DNA of 64,000 nt from Microstegium vimineum (Eukaryota; Streptophyta; Magnoliopsida; Poales; Poaceae): positions 14,665,263-14,729,262 of the forward strand of contig CM039126.1 of NCBI GenBank assembly GCA_022036555.1. Reading direction: 5' to 3'. The position numbers and the translations under genes were made by a program. Shown piece by piece: positions 41,089 to 53,197 of this stretch. The notes under the pieces were generated by a model, which saw only the letters and a program-made list of their open reading frames with translations, ran no database searches and was not told the origin of the DNA. Each line of letters begins with the position of its first letter. Positions within the stretch are counted from its first letter, which is position 1.

Positions 41089-42609
41089 TGAAGAATCATG
41101 GCCCTATGGTTTCGGTGATTAACGGCAATAAGAGATTATTATGGCTAATGTGTGTTTTGTAGAGGCTATGCGTAGCTTTGCCATAGTGATCAACATGAAT
41201 GGGCATAAATGGTTATCACTTAGCCCCCAAGATGGATATTGTTTTTGATTCCAAAGATGACATGATGAAGACCCTAGAGTGTTAGGCTAAGTGCCATAAG
41301 GTGATCAAGGTGATGATAGGGCTTTATTTGATCTTTGACCGTACTATCAAGGGGGGTCTAGACTAGTAGCTTGACTTAGGAGAGCTTCATGACTTAGGTG
41401 TGGTGTACACTTGACTTCCTTAGCTCTAAGCAAGCCTTTGGTGACCGTAAGGTAGCCTAGAACAACTTCCATATTCATCACGACGAAAACCGAAGTTGAG
41501 AGAGCCAGTTTCTGGGCGTCAGACGCTAAGGCCAGAGGCGCCGGACGGTGTCTGGCGCTCCAGACGCTGGCGTCGGACACTGGGGTGAAGCCCTAGTAGC
41601 ATCCGGCGAGCCAGCAAAGAGCTCCAGAAATGCTCATTTTGCGACGGATGCGTCTGTAACCTGGGCGTCGGACGCTTGCGAGCGTCCGGGAATATTTTCC
41701 CAGAAACCCAACAGCAGCCAGTTGGCGCCGGTTGTTGATGCGCAGCGTCCGTCGCCAAGAGACGGAGCGTCCATCGCTTGTTGACATACACAATAACTAG
41801 CTGTTGGGCAGGGCGTCGGAGCATCCGTCGCCTAGCGACGGAGCGTCCGTCGCCAACTTAAAACAGGCAGGTTTTCTCAGCCTGAGGCAGTTTGTGAGAG
41901 GGGCTATTTATAGCCCACCTCTTGCCTTCCCACCTTGCCTTTGCTCATTTGGTTTGCTGAGTTCTTTGAGAAGGTTGGGAAGAGAGCAGGAGCCCTTGAG
42001 AGAGAGAGTGATTCGCGAATCCATCCATCCTCTCCTCTAGTTCATCCAAGAGACCAAGTGTGCATCCACTCTAGTTGTGAAGCTTTAGTGAGTCAAGTGA
42101 AGATCAAAGCTTGTTACTCTTGGTGATCGACATCACTTAGATGGTCCGGTGGTGCTTGGAGGAAGGTGATCGTCGGGAGGATTGTCGGCGGCCCTTCTTC
42201 ATCGACTTATGATCAGTTGTGGGCGTTTCACTGAGCTGAGTGGCGAAGAACCAGCCCATAGAGAGCACTCATCCCTTGCGCGGGATTGAGGGGGGGCAAT
42301 ACCTTGCGAGGTGCTCCAACGAGGATTAGGGGAGTGTTGACTCCTTGATACCTCGCCAAAATGTTGTCGTGTCAAGATTCTCTTTCCCTAGCTCTTTCAT
42401 ACTCAATTACATTCCGCACTTGTTCTTAAATTCATACTAGAATTGTGTAGGGTGTTTTCGCTTTCCTTGGCTTGCTACCGCTTTCATAGTCTAAGGCACA
42501 CGAATCATTAGGCATGGGGTGATTGACACTTGATAGGGTTTCATATTTGCTTTAGAAATTTAAAATAAACCCAATTCAACCCCCGCTCTTGGGTATCTTG
42601 ATCCTTTCA
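41089..42609 (+). mobile_element. 5' LTR of copia element 1 (1521 bp)
   Basis: TGAAGAATC to CTTTCA. TATA-like TATTTATA at 41905-41912. U3 has a dense array of GCGTCCGTCGC / GCGTCGGACGC motifs at 41510-41860. A C-rich AATTCAACCCCCGC block lies near the 3' end. Confidence 0.93.
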
Positions 42610-42611
42610 AT

Positions 42612-42623
42612 TGGTATCAGAGC
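42612..42623 (+). promoter_or_regulatory. Primer binding site, initiator tRNA-Met
   Basis: TGGTATCAGAGC, two bases after the LTR; complementary to the 3' end of plant initiator tRNA-Met as in most copia elements. Confidence 0.93.
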
Positions 42624-42661
42624 CTTATTGCTCTAAATTAAGCTTCACCGCCTAGAGCAAG

Positions 42662-44994
42662 ATGTCCCATGAGGATGGACCGCCACCCATGTTTGATGGG
42701 GATGATTTTCCTAATTGGAAAGTGCGGATGGAGGCCTACCTTGAGGACGTGGATATCGGCGTGCACAAAGCCGCTACCATAGGTGGCACCGTGTTCGCCG
42801 AGGATCCCTTCTTTGAGAAGAACAATGCCAAGGCAAAGAACATTCTTTTCCATGACATTGGCAAGGATGTATTCAACCGTGTGCGGAATTGCAAAACCGC
42901 ATACGATGTTTGGACAAACATTTGTGCGCTACACGAAGGGACCAAATGTGAGCGTGAGGAACGCTACCATTTGGTCATGGCTAAGTTGAACTCCTTTGCT
43001 ATGCTTGCTAATGAGAATCCTAATGAAATGTACTCACGTCTCAATATTCTTGTAGAGGAGTTGAATGGACTTGGACTCACCCAAATACAACCCGCCGATG
43101 TGGTGCGCAAGATTCTTTGTGTCTTGCCAATTGAAAAGTATGGTCACATTGTCATCGTTCTTCACCAAGGGGATCTCTCCGCTTCTACACCAACACAAGT
43201 GTTGGGCAAGATCAATGCTCATGAGATGTACACGAAGATCGGTGATGGTGGTTCTTCATCCTCCTCCAAGAAGAAAGACAAAGAGAAAGAGGAGAAGAAA
43301 GACTTGGCCCTCAAAGCCTCCACCAAAGAGAAGTGCAAGATCCAATTGGTGGTTGAGGACTCAAGTGATGAAGATGATGAAGACAACATCGCTCTCATGG
43401 TGAAGAAGACCACCAAGATGTTGAAGAGGCTAAATAAGAATGGAGTCAAGTTTGATTCAAAGAAGAAGAAATTCTTCACAAGCTCTTCAAGGAAGCCAAT
43501 CTCCCAAATGATGTGCTACAATTGTGGCATCCTTGGTCATCTAGCTCATACATGGACCGAAGAGAAGAAATACAAGTTCAAGAACTACAAGAACAAGGGT
43601 GCACAAGATGACTCAAGTGAAGATGACAAGAAGGAAGATAAGCCCTACAAGAAGAAGAACTTCAACTTCCACAAGAAGAAGAAGGATGGCAAGGCTTATA
43701 TTGTTGGTGATTGGCTCACCGACATTGAGGATTCAAGTGACTCCTCCAATGATGAGAGTGAAGAAGAGAAGGTGGCCGCATTGGTGATTGGTTCTTCTAC
43801 TCCACTGCCACCTCCTCCTTCATCACTGGGCCCATCCTCTACACACCTATGCCTCATGGCTAAAGGTGACAAGAAGGTACAAAAAGAGGATGATGGTGAT
43901 GTTTCCTCTTGTGATGATAGTGATGATGAAGAAGCACCTTCCTATGATGAACTAATTAAAATTTGCAACAAATACTCGGACATCATAAGGAAGTACAAAG
44001 CTAAAAATGACAAACTTCTTGTGATACAAGAAAACTTGCATGCTAAGCTTGATGCCTTGTCTAGTGCTAATGATGTTTTGAAGCTTGAGACTAACACTCT
44101 CACATCTAGCAATAGGGAGCTCAAAGCCTCTCTTAAGCAAGCTAATGAGAAACATGATAAGCTTGAGAGGTCAACACAAGAGCTCCAAACAAGGTATAAA
44201 TTGCTAAAAGATGACTACAACCAAGTGAAAAAAGAACATGGCACACTTGTGGTAGCTAATGAATTGCTTACACATGATCTTGCTACACATGTTGCTATTA
44301 ACCCGATTGTTAAGTGTGATAGTGCTAATTCTTGTGAGGACTTGCTTGATGATGTTGTTAGTGAGCAAAAAGCTAAGTGGAAGGGCAAGAAGATAGTTGA
44401 AGCTGAAAAATATGATGACTATGTGAAGATGAGGGAAGAGAACTCAAAGCTCAAGGAAGAGCTAATCAACCTCAAGGCAAACAAGCCCTTCACTATCAAG
44501 TCGGCCAAGGAAGATGATAAGGATGCCTCTACCTTGATCAACACACTTAGAGAAGAAAATGCAAAGCTCAAGAATGAGAAGATCAAGCTAGCAAGTGGTT
44601 TGGAGAAGTTCACCAAGGGCCACAACATCCAAAGTGAGCTCTTGATGAACACCGTAATGAAGAATGATAAGATGGACATTGGGTTCAAGGAGAACCAAGT
44701 GATGAAAGCCAAGGCAAGCCAAAGCCCAAGCTTAGAAGATGCTTTGGATGTGGACAAGTTGGTTACCTTGAGTTCCAATGCAAGACACAACCTCCCAAGA
44801 CCTTGCCCAAGAACACAAGGCCATTTGCTCATGATGCACACTTTGTCATCAACAAGGATTCCAAGGGTAGACCTTTAGTGGTGTTTCTTGGTCCACCCAT
44901 GAAGAACAAGCCTAAAGTGTTGTGGGTTGATAAGGAGTTGGTTGACAAGGCTATGGGTCCCCGCAATGTGTGGGTTCCCAAACAACAAGCTTAA
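42662..44994 (+). pseudogene. Gag of copia element 1
   Basis: Start MSHEDGPPPMFDGDDF follows the PBS by 38 bases. Capsid (UBN2-like) part: NWKVRMEAYLEDVD, TAYDVWTNICALHEG, LNSFAMLANENPNEMYSRL. A Lys/Glu/Ser-rich linker follows, then a knuckle CYNCGILGHLAHTW in which the last Cys of CCHC has become Trp, and a long coiled coil (about 43930-44700, QENLHAKLDALSSANDVL). The tail ends NVWVPKQQA before TAA. A 1-base deletion near 44763 shifts the frame; the correct tail is in the +1 frame. About 770 codons, long as in SIRE/Opie-type gags. Confidence 0.9.
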
Positions 44995-45015
44995 CCCCAA
45001 GTTGCTTGTGTGTAG

Positions 45016-46567
45016 GTGAACTACAAGACCGGTGGTAGCTATTGGGTAATTGATAGTGGTTGCACTCAACATATGACCGGCGACCCCCGGATGTTCACCA
45101 CACTTGATGAGGATTGTGCAAATCAAGACAAGATTACATTTGGGGACAATTCAAAGGGAAAATTTCAAGGGCTTGGCAAAGTGGCAATCTCCAATGATCA
45201 ATCAATCTCAAATGTCTTGTTGGTGCAATCTTTGAGCTTCAACTTGCTATTGGTTGGTCAACTTTGTGATCTCGGGTTCCAATGTCTCTTCACTCCAAAT
45301 GAGGTAGTTGTGACCAAGATTTAAGATTCATCATTAATATTCAAGGGGTTTCGGCACAACAATCTCTATCTAGTGGACTTCACCTCAAATGAAGCTATTT
45401 TGCAAACATGTCTATTCTCCAAGAGTTCATTGGGTTGGCTATGGCATAGAAGACTAGCACATGTGGGCATGTCAACCTTGAAGAAGCTTGTCAAGAAGGA
45501 ATTAGTTAGAGGAGTTAAGGATCTGGTGTTTGAGAAGGACAAACTTTGTAGTGCATGTCAAGCCGGCAAGCAAGTGACAAACACTCATCCAACCAAAGCT
45601 TTCATGTCAACCTCAAGAGTACTAGAGCTACTTCACATGGATCTATTTGGACCTACCACTTATGATAGCCTTGGAGGCAATCTCTTTTTCTTGGTGGTAG
45701 TTGATGACTACTCTAGATACACTTGGGTATTCTTTCTTCAAGACAAGAGTGAGACACAAGGCATATTCAAGAAGTTTGCAACTAGAGCCCAAAATGAGTT
45801 TGATGTGAAGATTAGGAAGATAGGAAGTGATAATGGCACCGAGTTTGTGAACACCAAGATTGAAGACTATTGTGATTAAGTTGGCATCAAGCATGAAGTG
45901 TCCGCCACATATACTCCACAAAAAAAATGGTGTAGTTGAGAGGAAGAACCAGACCTTGATTACACTCGCTAGATCCATGCTTGATGAGTACAACACCCCC
46001 GAGAAGTTTTGGGCCAAAGCAATCAACACCGCATGCTATGCGGCCAACCGGCTATTTGTCCAAAGGCTTCTCAAGAAGACCCCCTATGAGCTTGTGAATG
46101 GGAAGAAACCGGATATCTCATTCTTCTGGGTGTTTGGATGCAAAGTCTACATTTACAAGAAGTGCCAACACTTGGGGAAGTTTCAAAGGCGTTGTGACAT
46201 TGGTTTCCTTGTTGGTTATTCGCTTAAATCCAAGGCATACCGTGTATTTAACAAAGCCACCGGCTTAGTTGAAGAAACGTATGACTTGGAGTTTGATGAA
46301 ACTAATGGCTCTCAAGGAGCGCTTGAGAATCTTGGTGATGTAGGTGATGAACCCTTGAGGGAGGCCATGAAGAATATGCCCGTTGGTGCTATCAACCCAC
46401 AAGAGGTGGAAGAAGGAGAAAATGATGCAAATAAAGATCCATCTCCACCCCATACGCCTCAAGTTGATCAAGAACAAGAGAGGGAAGCAGAAGAAGATAC
46501 TTTCATCCCTCAAGATCAAGCCGAGGCGGAAACTCAAAATGTTGAAGCACCACATCCCCCACCTTAA
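45016..46567 (+). pseudogene. Protease and integrase of copia element 1
   Basis: Begins VNYKTGGSYW right after an in-frame TAG (45013-45015). Protease: VIDSGCTQHMTGD with the D-S-G triad, LGKVAISNDQSISNVL. TAA at 45322-45324. GAG-pre-integrase: GWLWHRRLAHVGM, CSACQAGK. Integrase: D in LLHMDLFGPT, D in IGSDNGTEF, E in VVERKNQT. TAA 45877-45879, then an A-run indel at 45919-45927 shifts the frame just before the catalytic Glu. C-terminal part with FGCKVYIYKK and GFLVGYSLKSKAYRV ends in an acidic tail at 46567. Confidence 0.9.
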
Positions 46568-48253
46568 GAGACTACAAGAAGGATCTACACCTATACTTCA
46601 AGCTCATCCACAAGAACTCATCATAGGGAGTCCATCAAGGGGGTAACAACTCTATCTAGACTTGCTTCTTATGTTGAGCATCACTCCTTTGTTTCCTTTG
46701 TTGAGCCTACTAGTGTGGAGGAAGCACTTGCAGATCTGGATTGACTGAATGCCATGCATGAAGATTTGAAACAACTTCACTCGGAACGAAGTGTGGACAC
46801 TAGTGGAGAAGCCCAAAGAAGCAAGAATCATTGGCACCAAGTGGGTGTTTCGGAACAAGCAAGATGATCAAGGCGTGGTTGTGAGGAACAAGGCAAGATT
46901 GGTGGCAAAGGGGTTCTCCCAAGTTGAAGGCTTGGATTTTGGGGAGACCTTTGCACTGGTTGCAAGACTAGAAGCCATCCGTATCCTTTTGGCGTATGCT
47001 TCACATCACAAAATGAAACTCTTTCAAATGGATGTGAAGAGCAACTTCTTAAATGGTTTCATGAATGAACTTGTCTTTGTCTCACAACCTCCCGGGTTTG
47101 AAGACCCAAATTGTCCTAATCATGTGTATAGGTTGTCCAAGGCGCTCTATGGACTAAAGCAAGCTCCAAGAGCTTGGTATGAGAGGCTAAGGGACTTCCT
47201 ACTCAAGAAGGGCTTCAAGATCGGGAAAGTGGATACCACACTCTTCACCAAGATGCTAGATGGAGATATCTTTATTTGCCAAGTATATGTCGATGACATT
47301 ATATTTGGGTCAACAAACCAAGATCATTGCAAGGAATTTGGTGCATTGATGTCCAAGGAGTTCCAGATGTCGATGATTGGCGAGCTAACCTTCTTCCATG
47401 GCTTCCAAGTGAAGCAATTGAGGGAGGGCACCTTCATATCTCAAGAGAAGTACACTCATGATGTGCTCAAGAAATTCAAGATGGAGGATTGCAAGCCAGT
47501 CAAGACCCCAATGCCTACTAATGGACATCTCGATCTCAATGAGGGAGGTAAACCGATTGACCAAACTCTCTATCGTTCTATAATCGGTAGTTTACTTTAC
47601 CTCACTGCATCTAGGCTGGATATCATGTTTAGTGTGTGTATGTGTGCTAGGTTTCAAGCAAACCCTAAGGAGTCACATCTATGTGTGGTTAAAAGAATCC
47701 TTAGGTACATAAGGTACACCCCTACCATTGGCCTTTGGTATCCCAAAGGAGCTCCTTTCCATCTTGTGGGCTATTCCGATTCGGATTATGCCGGGTGTAA
47801 GGTTGATAGGAAGAGTACCTCCGGAGGGTGCCATATGCTAGGAAGATCACTTGTTTCTTGGTCCTCTAAGAATCAAAATAGTGTGGCATTGTCTACCGCC
47901 AAGGCGGAATACATTGCCGCAGGAGCATGTTGTGCACAAATCTTGTACATGACCCAAACACTCCTTGATTATGGCGTTACCCTAAAAAATGTTCCACTCT
48001 TGTGTGATAATGAAAGCACCGTAAAACTTGCAAACAATCGGTTCAACACTCTCACACCAAGAACATAGATATTCGCCATCACTTTCTTAGAGATCATGTT
48101 GCCAAGAAGGATATCACACTAGTTGGAGTTAGAAGCGAAGAGCAATTGGCGGATATCTTCACAAAACCACTCGATGAAACAACCTTTTGTAGGTTGCGAA
48201 CCGAGTTAAATGTGCTTGATCACTCTAACTTCACTAAAAATGATCTTGAGTGA
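46568..48253 (+). pseudogene. Reverse transcriptase and RNase H of copia element 1
   Basis: In-frame TGA at 46742-46744 (family Trp) and a 1-base insertion near 46766 precede a long open frame. RT: GTKWVFRNKQDDQG, KLFQMDVKSNFLNG (Ala to Asn in the usual DVKSAFL), YGLKQAPRAWYE, active site QVYVDDIIFGS. RNase H: GYSDSDYAGCKVDRKSTSGG, VSWSSKNQNSVALSTAKAEY, LLCDNESTVKLANN. A frameshift near 48045 precedes the usual tail (SEEQLADIFTKPLDE), which ends at TGA 48251. Both catalytic Asp of YVDD are intact. Confidence 0.93.
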
Positions 48254-49883
48254 ACCAACCTTGCATTCATGTGTAATATAACATGTTTAATTTAGCAATG
48301 CACATAGGCTTGGCTAACGCGGTTGAGATAACCGCCCTCAAAGCGTGTGATAAAGCTTAACCGCGGTTTAAACTTGCAAGCAACCTAGATTCAAATTCCA
48401 CAATGCATTGCATGTGCATGTGTGTTGTTTGTCGTTTCTTTTCGGTTAAGTTTGAGCATCCACTGGGGTCGTCCACTTAGGGTGAGCATTCCAAGCTCAA
48501 GTCACTTCTATACCCCTCTTGTGGCCCTATGATGTCTCCTTGCAAGTTTCCATTCGAATATTTTTGAGCTAAAACTAAATCTAAGTCTATGGCAAATTAT
48601 TTGAAAAGGAGAGTTTGAGAGATGGTTCTCATATCAAGTCCAATCAGGTGTTATTTGTATATTATTGGGATTGGGACTTGGTTGGGAGAAAGGCGCAAAA
48701 ATCTGTTTTGAAAATTGTGTTAAAAAGGCGCCGAACGCTGCCGATGGACGCTCAGCTTCCCATGCCTCAGCGTCCGTCGTGACCGTCCGCAGATTAAAGC
48801 TGCTCACCAAAGGGGGCATCAGACGCTTGCTAGCATCCGTCGCAAGGGCGTCAGACGCGTCTGGCGCTCCATGGAGCTCTCTGGTCCTCTCTGTTCGAGC
48901 GACAGACGCTCCTCAGCGTCCATCGCCTTGGTGTCAGACGCGTCTGTCGCCAGAGGGAGCTCTCTGTTCCTTTCTGTTAGCGCACCGGACGCTGTGACCT
49001 AGATTTAGTCGCCCCCGATGGAGTGTCCGTCGCGAACTAATCGAGCACATATGTTTTCAAAATCCTCTCTTCTCCTCGGTCAGTTACTCTATCCAATCCG
49101 TACGCCGCACCGCCTTTGCCTAACCGCCGTTTTCGATCCGCCGCCGCCGCTCGTTCCCATCCCCTCGCTCTCACCCAAGCGTCGTGCTGCTCCTCATCAA
49201 AGCATCCTCGCCGTCGGGGTGCCCTACCAGCACCGCTGGCCCGTGCTCCCCCTTCTTCTTTTGTGTCGTGCGATTTAGCCGAACAGAAGGATTTCCTCCG
49301 CCGTGCTGATCTCCTCGCCAGAAGGTCTCACCTCCTTGAAGGGCTCCTCTTGTGGCTCTTCTATGTTGTACTCCAGGTGATTCACCCCTGTGTTTCACTG
49401 TTTATTGATCTCTTCTCATTTGACCATCTACTCACCGAATTTCACTTAACCCTAAAACTGCTTATCCTTTATTCCCTGTTTAGGTTGCGGTTTGTGATTG
49501 AAAATTGACCAAGGCTCTCTTTCCTATTCCTTTTGTCACTGTGTTTGAGGTATGTCAAGGCAGAATCGATCTATGTATCACCCTATTCATGCTTTTCTCA
49601 TTAGACTTACTTATCTCTAGTTAAATGCTTATTGTTATATACCCTACCCATTTATCGTGCAGTGGTTTGCTTGGGTAGTGGCAGTGAACTCAGGGCAAAG
49701 CCCGCGAGTATGGAACGAGGCAAAGCCTCGAGAGGACAGTCCAGGGCCGGCATGCCACTCTTGTCAGATTTGATCAGTGGATTGTCAGGGGATTGATTGA
49801 CTTGATCAGTGACAGTTGCACTTTGGGATTTCTTTGTGGCTGCTGATCTTGTTGTGTGACAGTGGTTCTTCTCGTGCCCATCA
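48254..49883 (+). other. Region between pol and the extra ORF of copia 1
   Basis: Contains an internal array of the LTR-type motifs (GCGTCCGTCG, CAGACGC; 48720-49030). Then come GC-rich leader-like sequence and sites that look like introns: CTCCAG/GTGATTC near 49378, TTTGAG/GTATGTC near 49550, TCGTGCAG near 49664 and GTGTGACAG near 49862. This may be the 5' part of a spliced transcript for the next ORF; start codons before 49884 are uncertain. Confidence 0.5.
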
Positions 49884-52761
49884 ATGGCATGCGCGAAGAA
49901 TGTCGGCCCCATTCCCAGTAGTGGGGGTGACCCTCCACCTCCGCATCGTCCACCCACCAACTGGGACAAGGGCAAAAAGAATCTTGTTGTCAAGAAGAGG
50001 AAGCGACCACTGATGGATCTAGACTCAATGGCAGCAGTTGCAGCAGCAGAGGCAACAGAGATCGCCGAGCAGGGTGGACGTCGCGCCAGCTTGAGGATCG
50101 GTTCACCACCTCACTGTGGAGCACGTCGTGAGTCCACCGCTCGCATTGAGGATGAGACAGTGCCAGAGACAGAGCCCTCAGAGGCTACAGAGACAGAGGA
50201 GACAGAGCAGGCAGACCCTTCGAGGCATTCGTCAATCCAGGAGCTGATGTCCAGATGAGTCACTCGCGCTCATGCGTCGGAGCCTCCTCCTAGGGCCGAT
50301 GGTCCACGGCGCAATGATAGACCTCCACCGCGGTCCAGCTTACCAGATCCAGTGAGGCACCAGGTCACCACACTTTCAGCAAAGCAGATCCAGCAGATGA
50401 GGTTTGCTGATTTTCAGACATGGTTTCCAGCAACTCGAGACCCCTGTGCCAGTCCAGAGTTCTACACCACAGTGCACGAGGATTTCTATAGAGGGTATGT
50501 TCAGACCCGTGCACCGCTTCAAGCTCACAGAGTGTGCCCTCTTCAGGCCATTATAGAGGTTGGTGGTCTAGAGATTGCTCAGCATCTTGAGTATTTACAC
50601 GGACTGACTGGATTGATTAGCAGAGTTGGCACCTATCAGGAGGATTGGGTAAGGCAGTTCTATGCCTCCTTGTGGGTCTCTCCGGATCACAAGTTTATTC
50701 ACTTCGCCTTCAAAGGCAAGGATGTGAGGATCTTCGACACTCGGTTCCGAGAGATCTTCCACCTCGAGGAGTCAACTACTAAGATCCACAGTCTGTGCTA
50801 CGGGGATCAGGAGGCTCCTCGATGTCCTCACGAGAGGAATGTTCCATCAGTTGACTTTGTGTGTCCTTTCTTCAGAGAGCCATTTGGAGAGGGTTCCAGT
50901 CGTAGAGTTCGTGACCTCACGCCGACTGCCCGGATCTTGAACGAGATTATTAGGAGGACCGTACTTTCCAGAGTTAGAGCCCGAGAGACTATCACTCGCC
51001 TGCAGTTGTGGCTCCTAGCTCATCTAGTCCGGATGGAAAAGTTTGACCTTTGGGAGTTGATAGTTAGTGAGATGGAAGACATTATTGTTTCTGGTTTCAG
51101 AGGACACTGGTAGTTACAGTATGCTCATTGCATTTCCTTTCTGTTGGTGTCTCGTGGTGGCTATGCATCTTATCTCACCACTCACTCGCTTAGACACCGT
51201 ATTCCTAGAATACAACATGAGTCAGTTAGTCCATCACAGTGGCAGAGGTCATGGCAAACGTACCTAGGGTCCTCACACACGTCAGACAAGGCTTGCCCCC
51301 TGAGTCAGAGGAGTAGCAGGACACTACTGTTCAGGGCCTTGCATAGGCAGAGATGGCAGAGTTAGATGCTGAGATTGATGCAGCTGCAGATGATACTTAT
51401 CGTGATGATCTCCCCTCTGACAGCTCGGATGAGGATTACAGGCCGATCCCTGAGTACGTGCCTAGTTCCCACGACCACGAGGCTAGTGGGTCCAGTTCTG
51501 TTCCTCCACCTACTACAGACTCTTCACAGACTACCTTGCTAGCTATCCTTACACAGTTGCAGCAGAGCCAGCAGCGTCAGACCGACGAGCTCCTACGTCA
51601 GGTTGAGGAGCAGAGGAGACAGGCTGAGGAGATCAGGAGACTAGCAGCACAGCAGCTCGCAGCTCAGGCAGAGTCTCAGGCCAGGCAGGATGAGTTTCAG
51701 CGACAGTTTCTGTCATATTAGATTTAGCAGGTCGAGATTCAGAAGACTCAGACATTGCTACTTGAGCGTCTTTTGAGTTTGAGCTCCGGGTCATCTTACA
51801 CTCCCCAGCTTTAGTTGCCCAGAGTCTCTCAGCAGCAGTACACGTCACAGGCTCCGACACCTCCAGTCGTGGTACCGACTCCCACCTTACAGCCCAGTGG
51901 GCTTCCGAGTCAGGCACCGACTTCTCCTGCGGTTCAGACGCCGATGACCCAGGTGTCATCTTGGTTGGATTCCCCTGGTGAGTTCAGACCGGATTCACAC
52001 CTACTCGGGGGGCCACACTTGCTGAGGTGACTCGTGATCTCACAGCTTCCTACAGAGAGCTTACTGGTGAGGACTCACCTGTCGGAGCAACTCAGCTTAG
52101 CACTCAGCCAGCAGAGGTTGAGGTTCCTCCTCCGGCGACGGGCACTCACTTGTCCTCAGTCGCCTCGTCGGAGGTTGCACCAGACTACTCGACACAGACA
52201 GTGACCACTCCTCCTCTTGTTGTTGTTCAGACCGATGCTACTTCAGTCGTAGCAGAGGCAGTCGAGTTCGAGGTGCCAGTTCAGACAGAAGGTCAGCTTG
52301 GAGCAGATATAGCAGCAGTTACAGTGGCAGTATCTACACCTCCTCAGTCTTAGCCAGCAGAGCTTGTTGCAGCAGTCACCCTTATAGCTCTGGCTTCGAC
52401 ACCTTCTCCCACGCCTAGTGTTTTCACTCATCGGGCTCATAAACCCATCACCACAAAGGCAGGACCGTTTGAGGCTCCAGCTCAGGATGCTACACCTTCA
52501 GAGCCTCAGGGGGAGTTGGGACAGTCTACACCCGCTGAGTCAGCCACTCCACTCTTAGAGTCTACTCCTACAGAGCCTACCCAGACCGCTTCTCAGACAG
52601 CTCCAGCTTCAGAAGGTCAGGCAGCTGAGGACAACGACTCCAGCCCCGACTACACTCAGTTTGATCTTCGTGCTCGACAGCCCGGTGCTACACCCCTAGA
52701 TGCTCCTGATGAGCAGTTTTTGGTGCTCGACGCCAAAGGGGGAGAGAGGGTCGAGTATTAG
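49884..52761 (+). pseudogene. Extra 3' ORF (env-like position) of copia 1
   Basis: One protein of roughly 950 codons, interrupted by stops. N-terminal basic/low-complexity part (GKKNLVVKKRKRPL, then a Glu/Thr-rich stretch), TGA 50256 in frame. Central globular domain at 50352-51113 (QMRFADFQTWFPATRD, EIAQHLEYLHGLTGLI, WVSPDHKFIHFAFKGKD, FDLWELIVSEMEDIIV), resembling a 'putative plant transposon protein' domain. TAG 51111. A Q/R-rich coiled coil (LLRQVEEQRRQAEEIRRLAA) follows at 51540-51720, then a Pro/Thr/Ser/Gln-rich tail ending VLDAKGGERVEY at 52761. Several stops fit CAG-to-TAG or CGA-to-TGA. No signal peptide or membrane span is seen, so a true envelope is unlikely. Confidence 0.75.
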
Positions 52762-53182
52762 AGATAGGGGGAGGGATTTGGATCTTTGATGTGCTTATTT
52801 CCCCGTTCTCATGCATCATGTCTACCTTTCTTACACTTGTGTTTATGTGTGATGATGATGCTTGTGAGATATTTGTGTTTGTGTGTGACAAACTCTTATG
52901 CTTTTCACTAATATATCTTGTGAGTTGTCACTCGTTTCATGATATGTCTCTATGATCTAATGGTAATTGAGCTTCCGCGCCATACTCCGATTCATATGTG
53001 ACAATATCATGAGGTACTCCGATTCTATTTCATATTCTTGAGTACCATGTTTGTGGCTTGGTTTGGATGAGCAAGTATTGTTCACTCTTATTCACTAACC
53101 CTTGCTCAACCTACCCAAGTCCTTTGAAATCCTAACCTTTCACTCTTATATCCATACTCGAGGAGTTATTGTCGTCAATCAC
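52762..53182. other. Non-coding 3' UTR of copia 1
   Basis: AT-rich, no ORF; leads to the PPT. Confidence 0.6.
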
Positions 53183-53197
53183 CAAAAAGGGGGAGAT
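53183..53197 (+). promoter_or_regulatory. Polypurine tract of copia 1
   Basis: CAAAAAGGGGGAGAT directly before the LTR TG at 53198. Confidence 0.9.

Noticed and set aside
49884..52761. Retroviral envelope gene
   Set aside because: No signal peptide, transmembrane stretch or furin-like site is visible; only the position is env-like.
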